From assembly GCF_003123685.1 (NCBI RefSeq), contig NZ_QCYJ01000084.1, forward strand, positions 558,001 to 622,000: a stretch of DNA of 64,000 nt. The letters are read 5' to 3'. Below the pieces are notes generated by a model. That model saw nothing but the letters and a program-made list of their open reading frames with translations, searched no databases and was not told the origin of the DNA. The position numbers and the translations under genes were made by a program. Positions 8,645 to 18,057 of the stretch are shown piece after piece. The stretch is from Nocardia aurea. Lineage in GTDB: Bacteria; Actinomycetota; Actinomycetes; Mycobacteriales; Mycobacteriaceae. The stretch's first letter is position 1, and every line of letters starts with the position of its first letter.

Positions 8645-8995
8645 ATGCTCATGAATGACCCCTGCTGTCCCGTCGCCGTTCAGGATGTCAGCGACGCTCC
8701 GTCTCCCACCGATCCGACGGTGCGATGCTTTCGCGCGTTGTCGGATCCGACCAGATTGCGGTTGCTCGAATTCATCCTCGCCGGGGAACGAACCGCAGCG
8801 GAATGCAAAGAGCACGTGGGTATCTCCCAACCGCGCATCTCCGTTCACCTGTCGGTGCTCGTCGAATGCGGCTACGTCTTCGCGCGTCGAGAAGGCCGGA
8901 CCCTGCACTACCGCATCGGTGACCCGCGTGTGCGTGAGCTCATCGGGCTGGCTCGTCTGCTCGCACACGACAAGGTGTACCCGACCGGCTTCTGA
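8645..8995 (+). CDS. ArsR-family winged-helix regulator
   Basis: This 116-residue protein has the ArsR/SmtB core: FRALSDPTRLRLLEFILAGERTAAEC, the recognition helix ISQPRISVHLSVL, and the wing FARREGRTLHYRI. Cysteines occur near the N-terminus (NDPCCPV), in AAEC and in VECG. A metal- or redox-sensing site is therefore possible, but the set does not match a well-known site exactly. It lies 68 bases after the MFS gene on the same strand and is probably co-transcribed with it. Either of two closely spaced ATGs, 8645 or 8651, could be the start. Confidence 0.85.
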   Translation: MLMNDPCCPVAVQDVSDAPSPTDPTVRCFRALSDPTRLRLLEFILAGERTAAECKEHVGISQPRISVHLSVLVECGYVFARREGRTLHYRIGDPRVRELIGLARLLAHDKVYPTGF

Positions 8996-9322
8996 GAACT
9001 TCGGTCCGATGCCGCTGCGCCCGCCCGAAGACGCCACGGCTCGGTTCTGCTCGCTGTCGGCGTGATGACACCCCGATTTTGTCCTGGTCAAGACCGTTGC
9101 CTACACTAGAGCGGTTGCCTGGGCACCCCCATGTCCGCATGTCTCCGAATCTCATGACCGGATCGACGTGCGGCAGTCCCGGCACCGAGCGCTCGTAAGA
9201 GAACTCATCCGGTCGGCAAGTGTCGGCCGGACCAGCCCCATTGCTGTAGGCCCACGGCCGTCTGCCTCGCGCAGGTCGGTGTTGTATGGGAACCGCGGCG
9301 AGAAAGGTGTCGAGGTCTAACC
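8996..9322. promoter_or_regulatory. Leader region of the rpsH ribosomal operon
   Basis: These 327 bases hold no gene. They include the promoter candidate at 9079-9107 and then roughly 210 bases of GC-rich leader with several short potential hairpins (for example around 9210-9290), ending in GAGG at 9312-9315 before the rpsH ATG. A long structured leader is common in ribosomal protein operons, but I cannot match it to a known regulatory RNA. Confidence 0.5.
9079..9107 (+). promoter_or_regulatory. Housekeeping-type promoter for rpsH operon
   Basis: TTGTCC at 9079-9084 and TACACT at 9102-9107 are separated by exactly 17 bases, a good match to the principal actinobacterial sigma-factor consensus. 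Transcription would begin near 9114, giving a leader of about 210 bases. This suits a ribosomal operon that starts at rpsH in this genome. Confidence 0.6.
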
Positions 9323-9721
9323 ATGACCATGACTGATCCGATCGCAGACTTCTTGACGCGTCTGCGCAACGCCAACTCGGCGTACCACGATCAGGTGAAG
9401 GCTCCGCACTCGAAGCTCAAGGCGAATATCGCCGAGATCTTGAAGCGCGAGGGTTACATCGCCGATTACCGCACCGAGGACGCCGAGGTGGGCAAGGCCC
9501 TCATCGTCGACCTCAAGTACGGCCCCAGCCGTGAGCGCAGCCTTCAGGGCCTGCGCCGCGTGTCGAAGCCCGGTCTGCGTGTGTACGCGAAGTCCACCAA
9601 CCTGCCCAAGGTCCTCGGCGGCCTCGGCGTGGCGATCATTTCCACGTCGACCGGTCTGCTCACGGATCGTCAGGCGGCCAAGCAGGGCGTGGGCGGCGAA
9701 GTCCTCGCCTACGTCTGGTAA
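9323..9721 (+). CDS. rpsH: 30S ribosomal protein S8
   Basis: The 132-residue protein begins [18 protein letters not shown] and ends in the characteristic S8 block with [21 protein letters not shown]8 binds helix 21 of 16S rRNA early in 30S assembly and in many bacteria represses the spc operon. The ATG at 9323 has GAGG seven bases upstream. It is the first ribosomal gene in the window; rplE and rpsN, which normally precede it, are absent. Confidence 0.97.
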   Translation: MTMTDPIADFLTRLRNANSAYHDQVKAPHSKLKANIAEILKREGYIADYRTEDAEVGKALIVDLKYGPSRERSLQGLRRVSKPGLRVYAKSTNLPKVLGGLGVAIISTSTGLLTDRQAAKQGVGGEVLAYVW

Positions 9722-9736
9722 GGGAGGTCAGGACAA

Positions 9737-10276
9737 ATGTCGCGCATTGGCAAGAAGCCCATCACAGTTCCCGCAGGCGTCGAGGTGAACATCGACGGCC
9801 AGAACGTGTCGGTGAAGGGGCCCAAGGGCACCCTGTCGCTCACCGTCGCCGAACCGATCACCATCGCCAAGGGTGAGGACGGCCAGCTCGAGGTCGTTCG
9901 CCCGAACGACGAGCGCCAGAACCGCTCGCTGCACGGCCTGACCAGGACCCTGGTGTCCAACATGGTCGAGGGCGTCACCAAGGGCTACGAGAAGAAGATG
10001 GAAATCTTCGGAGTCGGTTACCGCGTGCAGGCCAAGGGCTCGAACCTCGAGTTCGCCCTCGGCTACAGCCACCCGGTGCCGATCGAAGCCCCGGAGGGCA
10101 TCACCTTCGCGGTGGAGTCGCCCACCAAGTTCTCCGTGTCCGGAATCGACAAGCAGGCGGTCGGTCAGATCTCCGCTGTCATCCACGGACTGCGCAAGCC
10201 CGACCCGTACAAGGGCAAGGGCATCCGCTACGCCGGCGAGGTCGTTCGCCGCAAGGTCGGAAAGACGGGTAAGTGA
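9737..10276 (+). CDS. rplF: 50S ribosomal protein L6
   Basis: The 179-residue protein begins MSRIGKKPI and ends with the L6 signature [20 protein letters not shown]6 binds 23S rRNA near the sarcin-ricin loop. It starts 15 bases after rpsH with GGGAGG at 9722-9727 as ribosome-binding site, so it is co-transcribed. Confidence 0.97.
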   Translation: MSRIGKKPITVPAGVEVNIDGQNVSVKGPKGTLSLTVAEPITIAKGEDGQLEVVRPNDERQNRSLHGLTRTLVSNMVEGVTKGYEKKMEIFGVGYRVQAKGSNLEFALGYSHPVPIEAPEGITFAVESPTKFSVSGIDKQAVGQISAVIHGLRKPDPYKGKGIRYAGEVVRRKVGKTGK

Positions 10277-10278
10277 TC

Positions 10279-10686
10279 ATGGCGCAAACCGAAAACCAGA
10301 TCGCCAAGCGCAAGCCGCGTGGCAAGGACGTGTCCACGACACGTCGTCTGTCGAAGACCCGCCGTCACTTCCGTCTGCGCAAGAAGGTCGTCGGCACCAC
10401 CGAGCGTCCGCGCCTGGTGGTCAACCGCTCCTCGCGTCATCTGCACGCACAGCTCATCGACGACTCGATCGGCAAGACCATCGCCGCCGCGTCGTCCATC
10501 GAGGCCGATGTGCGTGCCCTGGACGGCGACAAGTCGGCCAAGGGCAAGAAGGTCGGCGAACTGCTGGCCGCGCGTGCCAAGGCCGCAGGCATCGACGCCG
10601 TCGTGTTCGACCGTGGTGGTCACGACTACCACGGCCGCATCGCGGCGCTGGCCGATGCCGCTCGCGAAGGTGGGTTGAAGTTCTGA
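10279..10686 (+). CDS. rplR: 50S ribosomal protein L18
   Basis: The 135-residue protein has the basic N-terminus ([22 protein letters not shown]) and the L18 core [20 protein letters not shown] and [26 protein letters not shown]18 carries 5S rRNA into the large subunit. The ATG at 10279 follows the rplF stop by two bases; a GTG at 10273 in frame is less likely. Confidence 0.97.
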   Translation: MAQTENQIAKRKPRGKDVSTTRRLSKTRRHFRLRKKVVGTTERPRLVVNRSSRHLHAQLIDDSIGKTIAAASSIEADVRALDGDKSAKGKKVGELLAARAKAAGIDAVVFDRGGHDYHGRIAALADAAREGGLKF

Positions 10687-10717
10687 TGACTGCAAACATT
10701 TACGGAAGGAACGTCTG

Positions 10718-11383
10718 ATGCCGGGACGTCAGAGGCGTGACGGCGGCAACGGACCCGCCGGACAGCAGGCAGGTGCCGCCGGTGGCGGCGACAACCGCGA
10801 CGGCCGCGGCGGTGGCCGCGATCGGCGTGGTGGCGGCGACCGTCGCGACCAGCAGACCGACAAGAACCAGCTCGAGCGCGTCGTCGCGATCAACCGCGTC
10901 TCCAAGGTCGTGAAGGGTGGTCGTCGCTTCAGCTTCACCGCCCTCGTGATCGTCGGCGACGGCAACGGTCTGGTCGGCGTCGGCTACGGCAAGGCCAAGG
11001 AAGTTCCCGCGGCCATCCAGAAGGGTGTCGAGGAGGCTCGCAAGGGCTTCTTCCGCGTTCCGATGATCGGCTCGACCATCGTCCACCCGGTTCAGGGTGA
11101 GGCGGCGGCCGGTGTGGTCATGCTGCGTCCGGCTTCGCCCGGTACCGGTGTGATCGCCGGTGGTGCGGCTCGTGCCGTGCTGGAATGCGCTGGCATCCAT
11201 GACATTCTGGCGAAGTCGCTCGGTAGCGACAACGCCATCAACGTCGTGCACGCGACGGTTGCGGCACTCAAGATGCTGCAGCGTCCCGAAGAGGTCGCGG
11301 CCCGCCGTGGCCTGCCCCTCGAGGACGTCGCCCCCGCGGGCATGCTGCGCGCGCGCTCTCAGGCAGTGGGAGGTGCCAGGTAA
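10718..11383 (+). CDS. rpsE: 30S ribosomal protein S5
   Basis: The 221-residue protein has the S5 double-stranded RNA-binding core ([43 protein letters not shown]) followed by the C-terminal domain with [16 protein letters not shown]5 lies at the mRNA entry channel and affects decoding accuracy. The N-terminus has an extra Gly/Arg/Asp-rich disordered stretch of about 45 residues, as in other Nocardia-type S5. GGAAGGA precedes the ATG at 10718. Confidence 0.97.
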   Translation: MPGRQRRDGGNGPAGQQAGAAGGGDNRDGRGGGRDRRGGGDRRDQQTDKNQLERVVAINRVSKVVKGGRRFSFTALVIVGDGNGLVGVGYGKAKEVPAAIQKGVEEARKGFFRVPMIGSTIVHPVQGEAAAGVVMLRPASPGTGVIAGGAARAVLECAGIHDILAKSLGSDNAINVVHATVAALKMLQRPEEVAARRGLPLEDVAPAGMLRARSQAVGGAR

Positions 11384-11563
11384 ATGGCAGATCTCAAGGT
11401 GACCCAGATCAAGTCGTCGATCGGCGCCAAGGTGAACCAGCGGGAGAGCCTTCGCACGCTCGGCCTGCGGAAGATCCGTCAGACCGTGGTTCGTGAGGAC
11501 ACCCCTCAGAACCGCGGCCTGATCAACGTCGTGCGCCACCTCGTGACAGTTGAGGAGGTCTGA
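11384..11563 (+). CDS. rpmD: 50S ribosomal protein L30
   Basis: A 59-residue frame lies directly between rpsE and rplO. It starts [20 protein letters not shown] and continues with [12 protein letters not shown], which is the L30 signature (ASLRALGLRKI-like), ending [10 protein letters not shown]. The ATG follows the rpsE TAA immediately. Length and position are exactly those of L30 in the spc operon. Confidence 0.96.
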   Translation: MADLKVTQIKSSIGAKVNQRESLRTLGLRKIRQTVVREDTPQNRGLINVVRHLVTVEEV

Positions 11564-11564
11564 C

Positions 11565-12008
11565 ATGACCATCAAGTTGCATCATCTGCGTCCTGCTCCC
11601 GGATCCAAGACCGAGAAGACCCGTGTCGGTCGCGGTGAAGGTTCCAAGGGCAAGACCGCGGGCCGCGGTACCAAGGGCACCAAGGCTCGCAAGAACGTCC
11701 CGGCCGCCTTTGAGGGTGGGCAGATGCCGCTGCACATGCGGCTGCCCAAGCTCAAGGGCTTCACGAACCGGTTCCGTACCGAGTACCAGGTCGTGAACAT
11801 CGGCTCGATCGCCGAGCTGTTCCCCGAGGGTGGCGAGATCGGCAAGGCCGAGCTGGTCGCGGCCGGAGCGGTTCGCAAGAACCGCCTGGTCAAGGTCCTG
11901 GGCGACGGCGAGATCAGTGTCGCGGTGCAGGTGACCGTCGACAAGGTGACCGGCGCCGCCAAAGAGAAGATCACCGCTGCCGGTGGCACTGTCACCGAGC
12001 TGGGCTGA
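11565..12008 (+). CDS. rplO: 50S ribosomal protein L15
   Basis: The 147-residue protein begins [20 protein letters not shown], continues with the glycine/lysine-rich [18 protein letters not shown], and ends in the L15 fold. The ATG overlaps the vicinity of the rpmD stop with GAGGAGG upstream. It is the last gene before a strong hairpin. Confidence 0.97.
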   Translation: MTIKLHHLRPAPGSKTEKTRVGRGEGSKGKTAGRGTKGTKARKNVPAAFEGGQMPLHMRLPKLKGFTNRFRTEYQVVNIGSIAELFPEGGEIGKAELVAAGAVRKNRLVKVLGDGEISVAVQVTVDKVTGAAKEKITAAGGTVTELG

Positions 12009-12027
12009 CGGTACTCTCAACGTAGTG

Positions 12028-12059
12028 GGCACCGGACGGGTGAAAGCTCGTCCGGTGCC
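12028..12059 (+). terminator. Strong hairpin between rplO and secY
   Basis: GGCACCGGACG at 12028-12038 pairs perfectly with CGTCCGGTGCC at 12049-12059, and two further pairs close the loop to six bases. There is no clear T-tract after it, so it may act as an incomplete terminator or an mRNA-processing or stabilising structure rather than a full stop. It separates the ribosomal genes from secY-adk-map. Confidence 0.7.
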
Positions 12060-12174
12060 GCTGTTAGAGTTCAATTGTTGTCTGCCAAGCCACGTCATGG
12101 TTTTCGGCTTCTCCAGAGTTGGACATCGCTGAAATATCCATGTCATGACCATGTCGTTCGCGCCAGGAGGATCT

Positions 12175-13493
<1,319 letters not shown>

Positions 13494-13497
<4 letters not shown>

Positions 13498-14039
13498 GAG
13501 TTGTTCTGCTCGGTCCGCCGGGTGCCGGCAAGGGCACCCAGGCCGTCCTGCTGTCCGAGAAGCTGGGCGTCCCGCACATCTCCACCGGGGATCTGTTCCG
13601 CGCGAATATCAGCCAGCAGACACCGCTGGGTCGCGAAGCGCAGAAGTACATGGATGCCGGAGATCTGGTTCCGAGCGACGTCACCAACCGGATGGTCGAG
13701 TCCCGGGTCGCCGAGCCGGACGCCGTCAACGGTTTCGTGCTCGACGGTTACCCGCGCACCATCGACCAGGCCGAGGCCCTGGAGAAGATCCTCGGCGATA
13801 TGGACAAGAAGCTGGACGCCGTCCTGTGCTTCGTCGTCGCCGAGGACACCGTGGTCGAGCGCATGCTCGCGCGTGGTCGCGCCGATGACAACGAGGACGT
13901 GATCCGCAACCGGCTCCGGGTGTATCGCGAGGAGACCGAGCCGCTGCTCCAGCATTACGACGGTCTGGTCGTCACCGTCGACGGTATCGGCGAGGTCGAT
14001 GACGTCAACGCGCGCGCGTTGCGCGCGCTGGGACAGTAG
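13494..14039 (+). CDS. adk: Adenylate kinase
   Basis: The 181-residue protein has the P-loop [10 protein letters not shown] near its N-terminus, the AMP-binding DGYPRT motif and a short LID ([15 protein letters not shown]), so it is the short-LID form usual in mycobacteria and relatives. It interconverts ATP, ADP and AMP. The GTG start overlaps the secY stop, indicating translational coupling. Confidence 0.97.
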
Positions 14040-14104
14040 TGTCCCGAGTCTTCCGAGTGTGCCGAACCTGGGGGATGCCCCGGAAACGGGAGCGCTGATC
14101 CGCG

Positions 14105-14908
14105 ATGGTCTTCGGTCGGAGCAAGAACAAGAAAGTGGTGCCGTTCCGCACCGCGGGTGAGCTCGACGCCATGGCCGCGGCGGGCGCGGTCGTCGGACGC
14201 GCGCTCGTCGCCGTGCGCGCGGCGGCGGTCCCGGGGGTTTCCACCCTCGCCCTGGACGAGGTCGCCGAGCAGGTGATCCGTGACGCGGGCGCGGTGCCCT
14301 CCTTCAAGGGTTACCACGGATTCCCGGCGTCGATCTGCGCGTCGGTCAACGACCGTGTGGTGCACGGCATTCCGACCTCGGGAGAGATCCTCACCGAAGG
14401 TGATCTGGTCTCGATCGACTGCGGCGCGATTCTCGAGGGCTGGCACGGTGATTCGGCGTGGACGTTCGGCGTCGGCAACATGATCGACGCCGATGAACTG
14501 CTGAGCGAGGCCACGAAACTGTCGATGGAGGCGGGTATCGCGGCCATGCTGCCGGGCAATCGCCTCACCGATATCTCGCACGCCATCGAACTCGGCACCC
14601 GCGCGGCCGAGGAGAAGCACGGCCGCGCCTACGGCATCGTCGACGGGTACGGCGGTCACGCGATCGGTCGCGAGATGCACATGGACCCGTTCCTGCCGAA
14701 CGAGGGCGCTCCGGGCAAGGGGCCGAAGCTCGTCGTCGGGTCGGTGCTGGCCATCGAGCCGATGCTGACACTCGGGACCACCCAGACCAAAGTTCTCGAC
14801 GACGACTGGACCGTGGTCACCACCGACGGCACGCGTGCCGCGCATTGGGAGCACACCGTCGCGGTCACCGAGGACGGTCCGCGCATTCTGACGCTGCGTC
14901 CGGAGTAG
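14105..14908 (+). CDS. map: Methionine aminopeptidase, type I
   Basis: The 267-residue enzyme removes initiator methionine. The metal-binding residues of the pita-bread fold are all visible: Asp in VSIDCGAIL, Asp in WHGDSAWTF, His in [13 protein letters not shown], Glu in AIEPML and Glu in WEHTVAV. The substrate histidine site also appears in [13 protein letters not shown]. It follows adk by 65 bases, the usual secY-adk-map order. The start at 14105 gives the normal length. Confidence 0.96.
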   Translation: MVFGRSKNKKVVPFRTAGELDAMAAAGAVVGRALVAVRAAAVPGVSTLALDEVAEQVIRDAGAVPSFKGYHGFPASICASVNDRVVHGIPTSGEILTEGDLVSIDCGAILEGWHGDSAWTFGVGNMIDADELLSEATKLSMEAGIAAMLPGNRLTDISHAIELGTRAAEEKHGRAYGIVDGYGGHAIGREMHMDPFLPNEGAPGKGPKLVVGSVLAIEPMLTLGTTQTKVLDDDWTVVTTDGTRAAHWEHTVAVTEDGPRILTLRPE

Positions 14909-15189
14909 ATCGGTCCTCACCCCGCACCTCCGAACACATCCCTCGTCTCCGTCGACGGTCACTCGCGCCGGCCGACTCGCTGTACCGGTACCCGCCTCGG
15001 GCGTTCTCGCATTCGACCGGATGGGCCGTCGCGCGGTCGGTTCGGCCGCCGGGCCGGAAGTTTCACGGCTACCCGGTCGGTCGCTGTGCCAGGATGGTGT
15101 GGCATCACAGGCTTGGGCGTCGTGGCGCCCACCGTGCTCCCGCGGGGCCCGGTGGCGACCGGCGTAGGAGATGAGGAGATTGCGGCGTC

Positions 15190-16809
15190 GTGACCAACCC
15201 AGACGACCAGACGCGTGAGGACCGCAACGGTGACGGGGTTGCCCCCGAACTGGAGTCGTCGACGCCGGGTGCTCGCGATCCCGAGGAACTCACCGCCGAC
15301 GGTCGCGACCCCGAAGACGAGTTCATGCGCGAGTTCATGCGCAGTTTCCAGGACCGGAACGACGATCCCGATGTCGAGTTCACCCTGGTCGAGGATGCGG
15401 AATCCGAGGCGGAGGTCGCCGAACAGGCCAAACAGCTCAATCATCGGATCGCGAGGGAATTGGCGGCGGCGGGTCCGCAAGGCTGGCGGCAGTTGAACGC
15501 GATCTTCGTGTTGACGGCGCCCGCGGAAGTCGCCCAGGTGTTCTTCTCCGACGAAGCGGAACGTCCGGTGCGTGTCCAGCCGACCGAATCGGTTCTGGCG
15601 ATGGTGCGTGAACAACGCGATCTGTCGGCGCAACTCAGTGACGGCCCGTGGTGGCGGCTGTTGCTCACGCTGACGAGCGCGGGCTCGATCGAGGTCGAAT
15701 ACGACTACGGCGACGAACCGTTCCCGGATGACCAGCTGTTCCCGCCCGAGATCTATCGCGCGGATATGGAGGTATACCCGCGCGATACGTTGCCGGTCTG
15801 GCTGGCGGCCTATATCGGCCACGAGGGCAGACAGTCGCGCACCGCGCAGGAGGCCGCCGCCCAGGCACGCGCCGATCGGGCCGAAGGAACGCGAGCTGTG
15901 CTGTCCCAGCGCGATTTTCCCGCTCTGACCGTGATGTGGGCACGCTGGGCGGTGATGGCGGCGGCGTTCGTCGCGGCCGGATCGCAGTGGGGGCCGCGGG
16001 TACTGCCCGCGCTCGGCTGGTTCGAGGGAGCCAAGCGCAGCGGTTCGACACTGTATGTCCTGCCCGGTGGCCGCGCCGTGTTGTCCGGAGGGGTCTGGAA
16101 CGCACCGGAATTGGACGCCACCTACAACGGCGGCGAACCGATGCCCGAGGTGTACGCCGGTGCACCGGAGTGGGTCGCGAATCCGGTCCTCAACCCTCGC
16201 GCCGCCAACGGATTGCTGTCGTTCTGCTTCTGGTGGGAGGGCGGCGACTGGTATCGCGGTGAGTCCTCGCCCGCCGATCAGCTCAGCGAGGCGATCCCGG
16301 GGATCTGGACCACCGAGACCGTGGTCGACGTGATCGTCGGATTGGTGGTCGACCAACCGACCGATCAGCAGCGCGCGGCAGTGCTCAATCTGGTGTCCGC
16401 GGCGGAGGTCGGCCTGGTCACGCGGGACACTCTGGTCGAAGTATTCGGCGACGACGGCACTTTCGACATCGACAGCGCCTATTACCAATTGACCATGGCG
16501 GGGGTGGCGATGACGTTGCCCGAGCCGATGGCCGAGGCGGACGCTGTCGAACGGGTGCGCCGGTTCATCATCGATCGCGGCATGGACACCGGTGGCTACC
16601 CGCTGGACGAATTGCGCGCGGACCGGATCAGCGTCGGCTGGATGGTGTACGTCCCGACCAGGCCGGGGGAGATCGCGATCGGCCGAGCCCTGTTCTACAT
16701 CGCCGATGACGGTGTGCTCGAACAGTCTTCGTCCTCGGTGGCGCCCGCGCTCTATATCGCCGAGTTCGAGCAGCGCTTCCAGCAGCGGCACGGGTCCGTC
16801 GATATCTGA
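15190..16809 (+). CDS. Multidomain protein of the toxin locus, possible immunity-type domains
   Basis: The 539-residue soluble protein has an acidic N-terminus (1-85). Residues about 90-215 include GPWWRLLLTLTSAGSIEVEYDYGDEPFP and YPRDTLPVWLAAYI, which resemble the YezG/DUF600 immunity fold. A middle domain (about 220-445) is repeated as a paralogue in the gene at 17313. A C-terminal stretch (GWMVYVPTRPGEIAIGRALFYI) is reminiscent of Imm35-type proteins. The start is a GTG at 15190 shortly after GAGGAG. It begins the toxin locus, before a WXG100-like gene and the first giant gene, so an accessory or immunity role is plausible but unproven. The domain comparisons are from memory of sequence patterns. 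Confidence 0.6.
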   Translation: MTNPDDQTREDRNGDGVAPELESSTPGARDPEELTADGRDPEDEFMREFMRSFQDRNDDPDVEFTLVEDAESEAEVAEQAKQLNHRIARELAAAGPQGWRQLNAIFVLTAPAEVAQVFFSDEAERPVRVQPTESVLAMVREQRDLSAQLSDGPWWRLLLTLTSAGSIEVEYDYGDEPFPDDQLFPPEIYRADMEVYPRDTLPVWLAAYIGHEGRQSRTAQEAAAQARADRAEGTRAVLSQRDFPALTVMWARWAVMAAAFVAAGSQWGPRVLPALGWFEGAKRSGSTLYVLPGGRAVLSGGVWNAPELDATYNGGEPMPEVYAGAPEWVANPVLNPRAANGLLSFCFWWEGGDWYRGESSPADQLSEAIPGIWTTETVVDVIVGLVVDQPTDQQRAAVLNLVSAAEVGLVTRDTLVEVFGDDGTFDIDSAYYQLTMAGVAMTLPEPMAEADAVERVRRFIIDRGMDTGGYPLDELRADRISVGWMVYVPTRPGEIAIGRALFYIADDGVLEQSSSSVAPALYIAEFEQRFQQRHGSVDI

Positions 16810-16994
16810 GCGCCCAGGTTTCACCGAGGTTTCCGGCGGAGCAGTGTATTTCGGCACGATCGTGCAACCGCGACTTGTACCCGAATCGTCCGCGACACGA
16901 TTGCTTAACAGTTCCGTTCGAAACTGATGGTGCGTGTGTCCCGCCCCCGAAGGGGTGGACAAACAACGGCGCACAACGACATCAGGGGTTCGGC

Positions 16995-17312
16995 ATGGGC
17001 AACAGCGAAGTCGAGGTGTACACCGAGAAGCTGCGGCGTTCCGGCGATGCGAACGGTGAGGCGCACGAAGTGCTCGCCGCCGTCGCCGATGACGCGCGCA
17101 GGGCGACCGCGGCGGGTTCTGTCGCGTGGGGGCCGGACAAGTTCGGCGCGAAGTTCGCCGAGGGGCCCAAAGGGTTTCTCGCGCAGTTGAGCAACGTGCT
17201 CGGCGGCACCGAGAATATGTCCGGTTCGTTCCACGAGATCGCGGGCGGCCAGTACGGCGCGGCCACCGCGTTGGAGCGGAACGAGCAGGCCTCCACCGAC
17301 AATTTCACCTGA
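16995..17312 (+). CDS. WXG100-like type VII secretion target
   Basis: This 105-residue helical protein has the motif SVAWGPDKFGAKFAEGPKGFL, the WGxDxxGxxF signature of actinobacterial WXG100-like ESX substrates, between two amphipathic helices. Such proteins form helical-hairpin dimers that are secreted with or help secrete larger partners. AGGGG lies six bases before the ATG at 16995. It is one of two such paralogues in the window (the other is at 32064), each upstream of a giant gene, which parallels EsxE/EsxF upstream of CpnT in Mycobacterium. Confidence 0.82.
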   Translation: MGNSEVEVYTEKLRRSGDANGEAHEVLAAVADDARRATAAGSVAWGPDKFGAKFAEGPKGFLAQLSNVLGGTENMSGSFHEIAGGQYGAATALERNEQASTDNFT

Positions 17313-18044
17313 GTGATCGTGTCCGGCATCGTGCAGGCCGATCGGATGATCGGCCGGTCGCGGACGCCACGGGAGGCGGCCGCGCAGTCGCGGGCGGACA
17401 GGGCGAGCGGGATACTTCCGCATCCGGTCGATGACGAGATCCCGGCGCTGCCGGTGCTGTGGGCGCGATGGGCGACGATGGCGGCGACCTTCGTCGCGGC
17501 GGGCTCGCCCGGCGGCCCCCGGATCGTGCCGTCGGTGGCGTGGTACGAGAGCGCACAGGGCGGCGGCTCGACGCTGACCCTGTTGCCGGGGGGTCGCGCG
17601 GTGCTTTCCGGTGGTATGGACCATTCCGCGCGATGCGCCACCACGGCAGCGCTTTTCGCGGGCGCGCCGCATTGGGTGGCGGATCCGGTGCTGAATCGGC
17701 GTGCGGAACAGGGTGTGCTCGCGTTCTGCTATTGGTGGCAGCCCGTCGCGGGCGGGCGCTGGTTTCGAGGTGAGTCGGCACCGCCGCGTCGTTTCGGCAC
17801 GGCGATGCCGGGAGTGTGGACCGCGGACACGGTGATTCGGACGGTCGCGGGCGCGGTCGCGCGATATCCGAACGAACCCGGACGCACGGCGGCGGCACTG
17901 CTGCTGACGGCGGCCGAGGTGGGAGTGGTGACCGCGGGAACCGTGCACAGTGTCTTCGGTCGGCGCGTCGACTTCGATACCGACGGCGCGCTCCTGCAGT
18001 TCTCGCTGGCCGGTTTGGTGGCTACCGTTCCGGTGACCGGATGA
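17313..18044 (+). CDS. Paralogue of the middle domain of the gene at 15190
   Basis: The 243-residue protein aligns well along its length with residues about 215-445 of the upstream 539-residue protein. Shared segments include LWARWATMAATFVAAGS, LLPGGRAVLSGG, GAPHWVADPVLNRRAEQGVLAFCYWW, and PGVWTADTVIRTVAGAVA. The YezG-like N-terminal and the C-terminal domains are missing. Its GTG start immediately follows the WXG100-like stop, and it ends 13 bases before the first giant gene, so all are one operon. No known function; its conservation next to the toxin suggests a chaperone, adaptor or immunity job (inference). Confidence 0.7.
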   Translation: MIVSGIVQADRMIGRSRTPREAAAQSRADRASGILPHPVDDEIPALPVLWARWATMAATFVAAGSPGGPRIVPSVAWYESAQGGGSTLTLLPGGRAVLSGGMDHSARCATTAALFAGAPHWVADPVLNRRAEQGVLAFCYWWQPVAGGRWFRGESAPPRRFGTAMPGVWTADTVIRTVAGAVARYPNEPGRTAAALLLTAAEVGVVTAGTVHSVFGRRVDFDTDGALLQFSLAGLVATVPVTG

Positions 18045-18057
18045 GGTCGGCGGTTCC

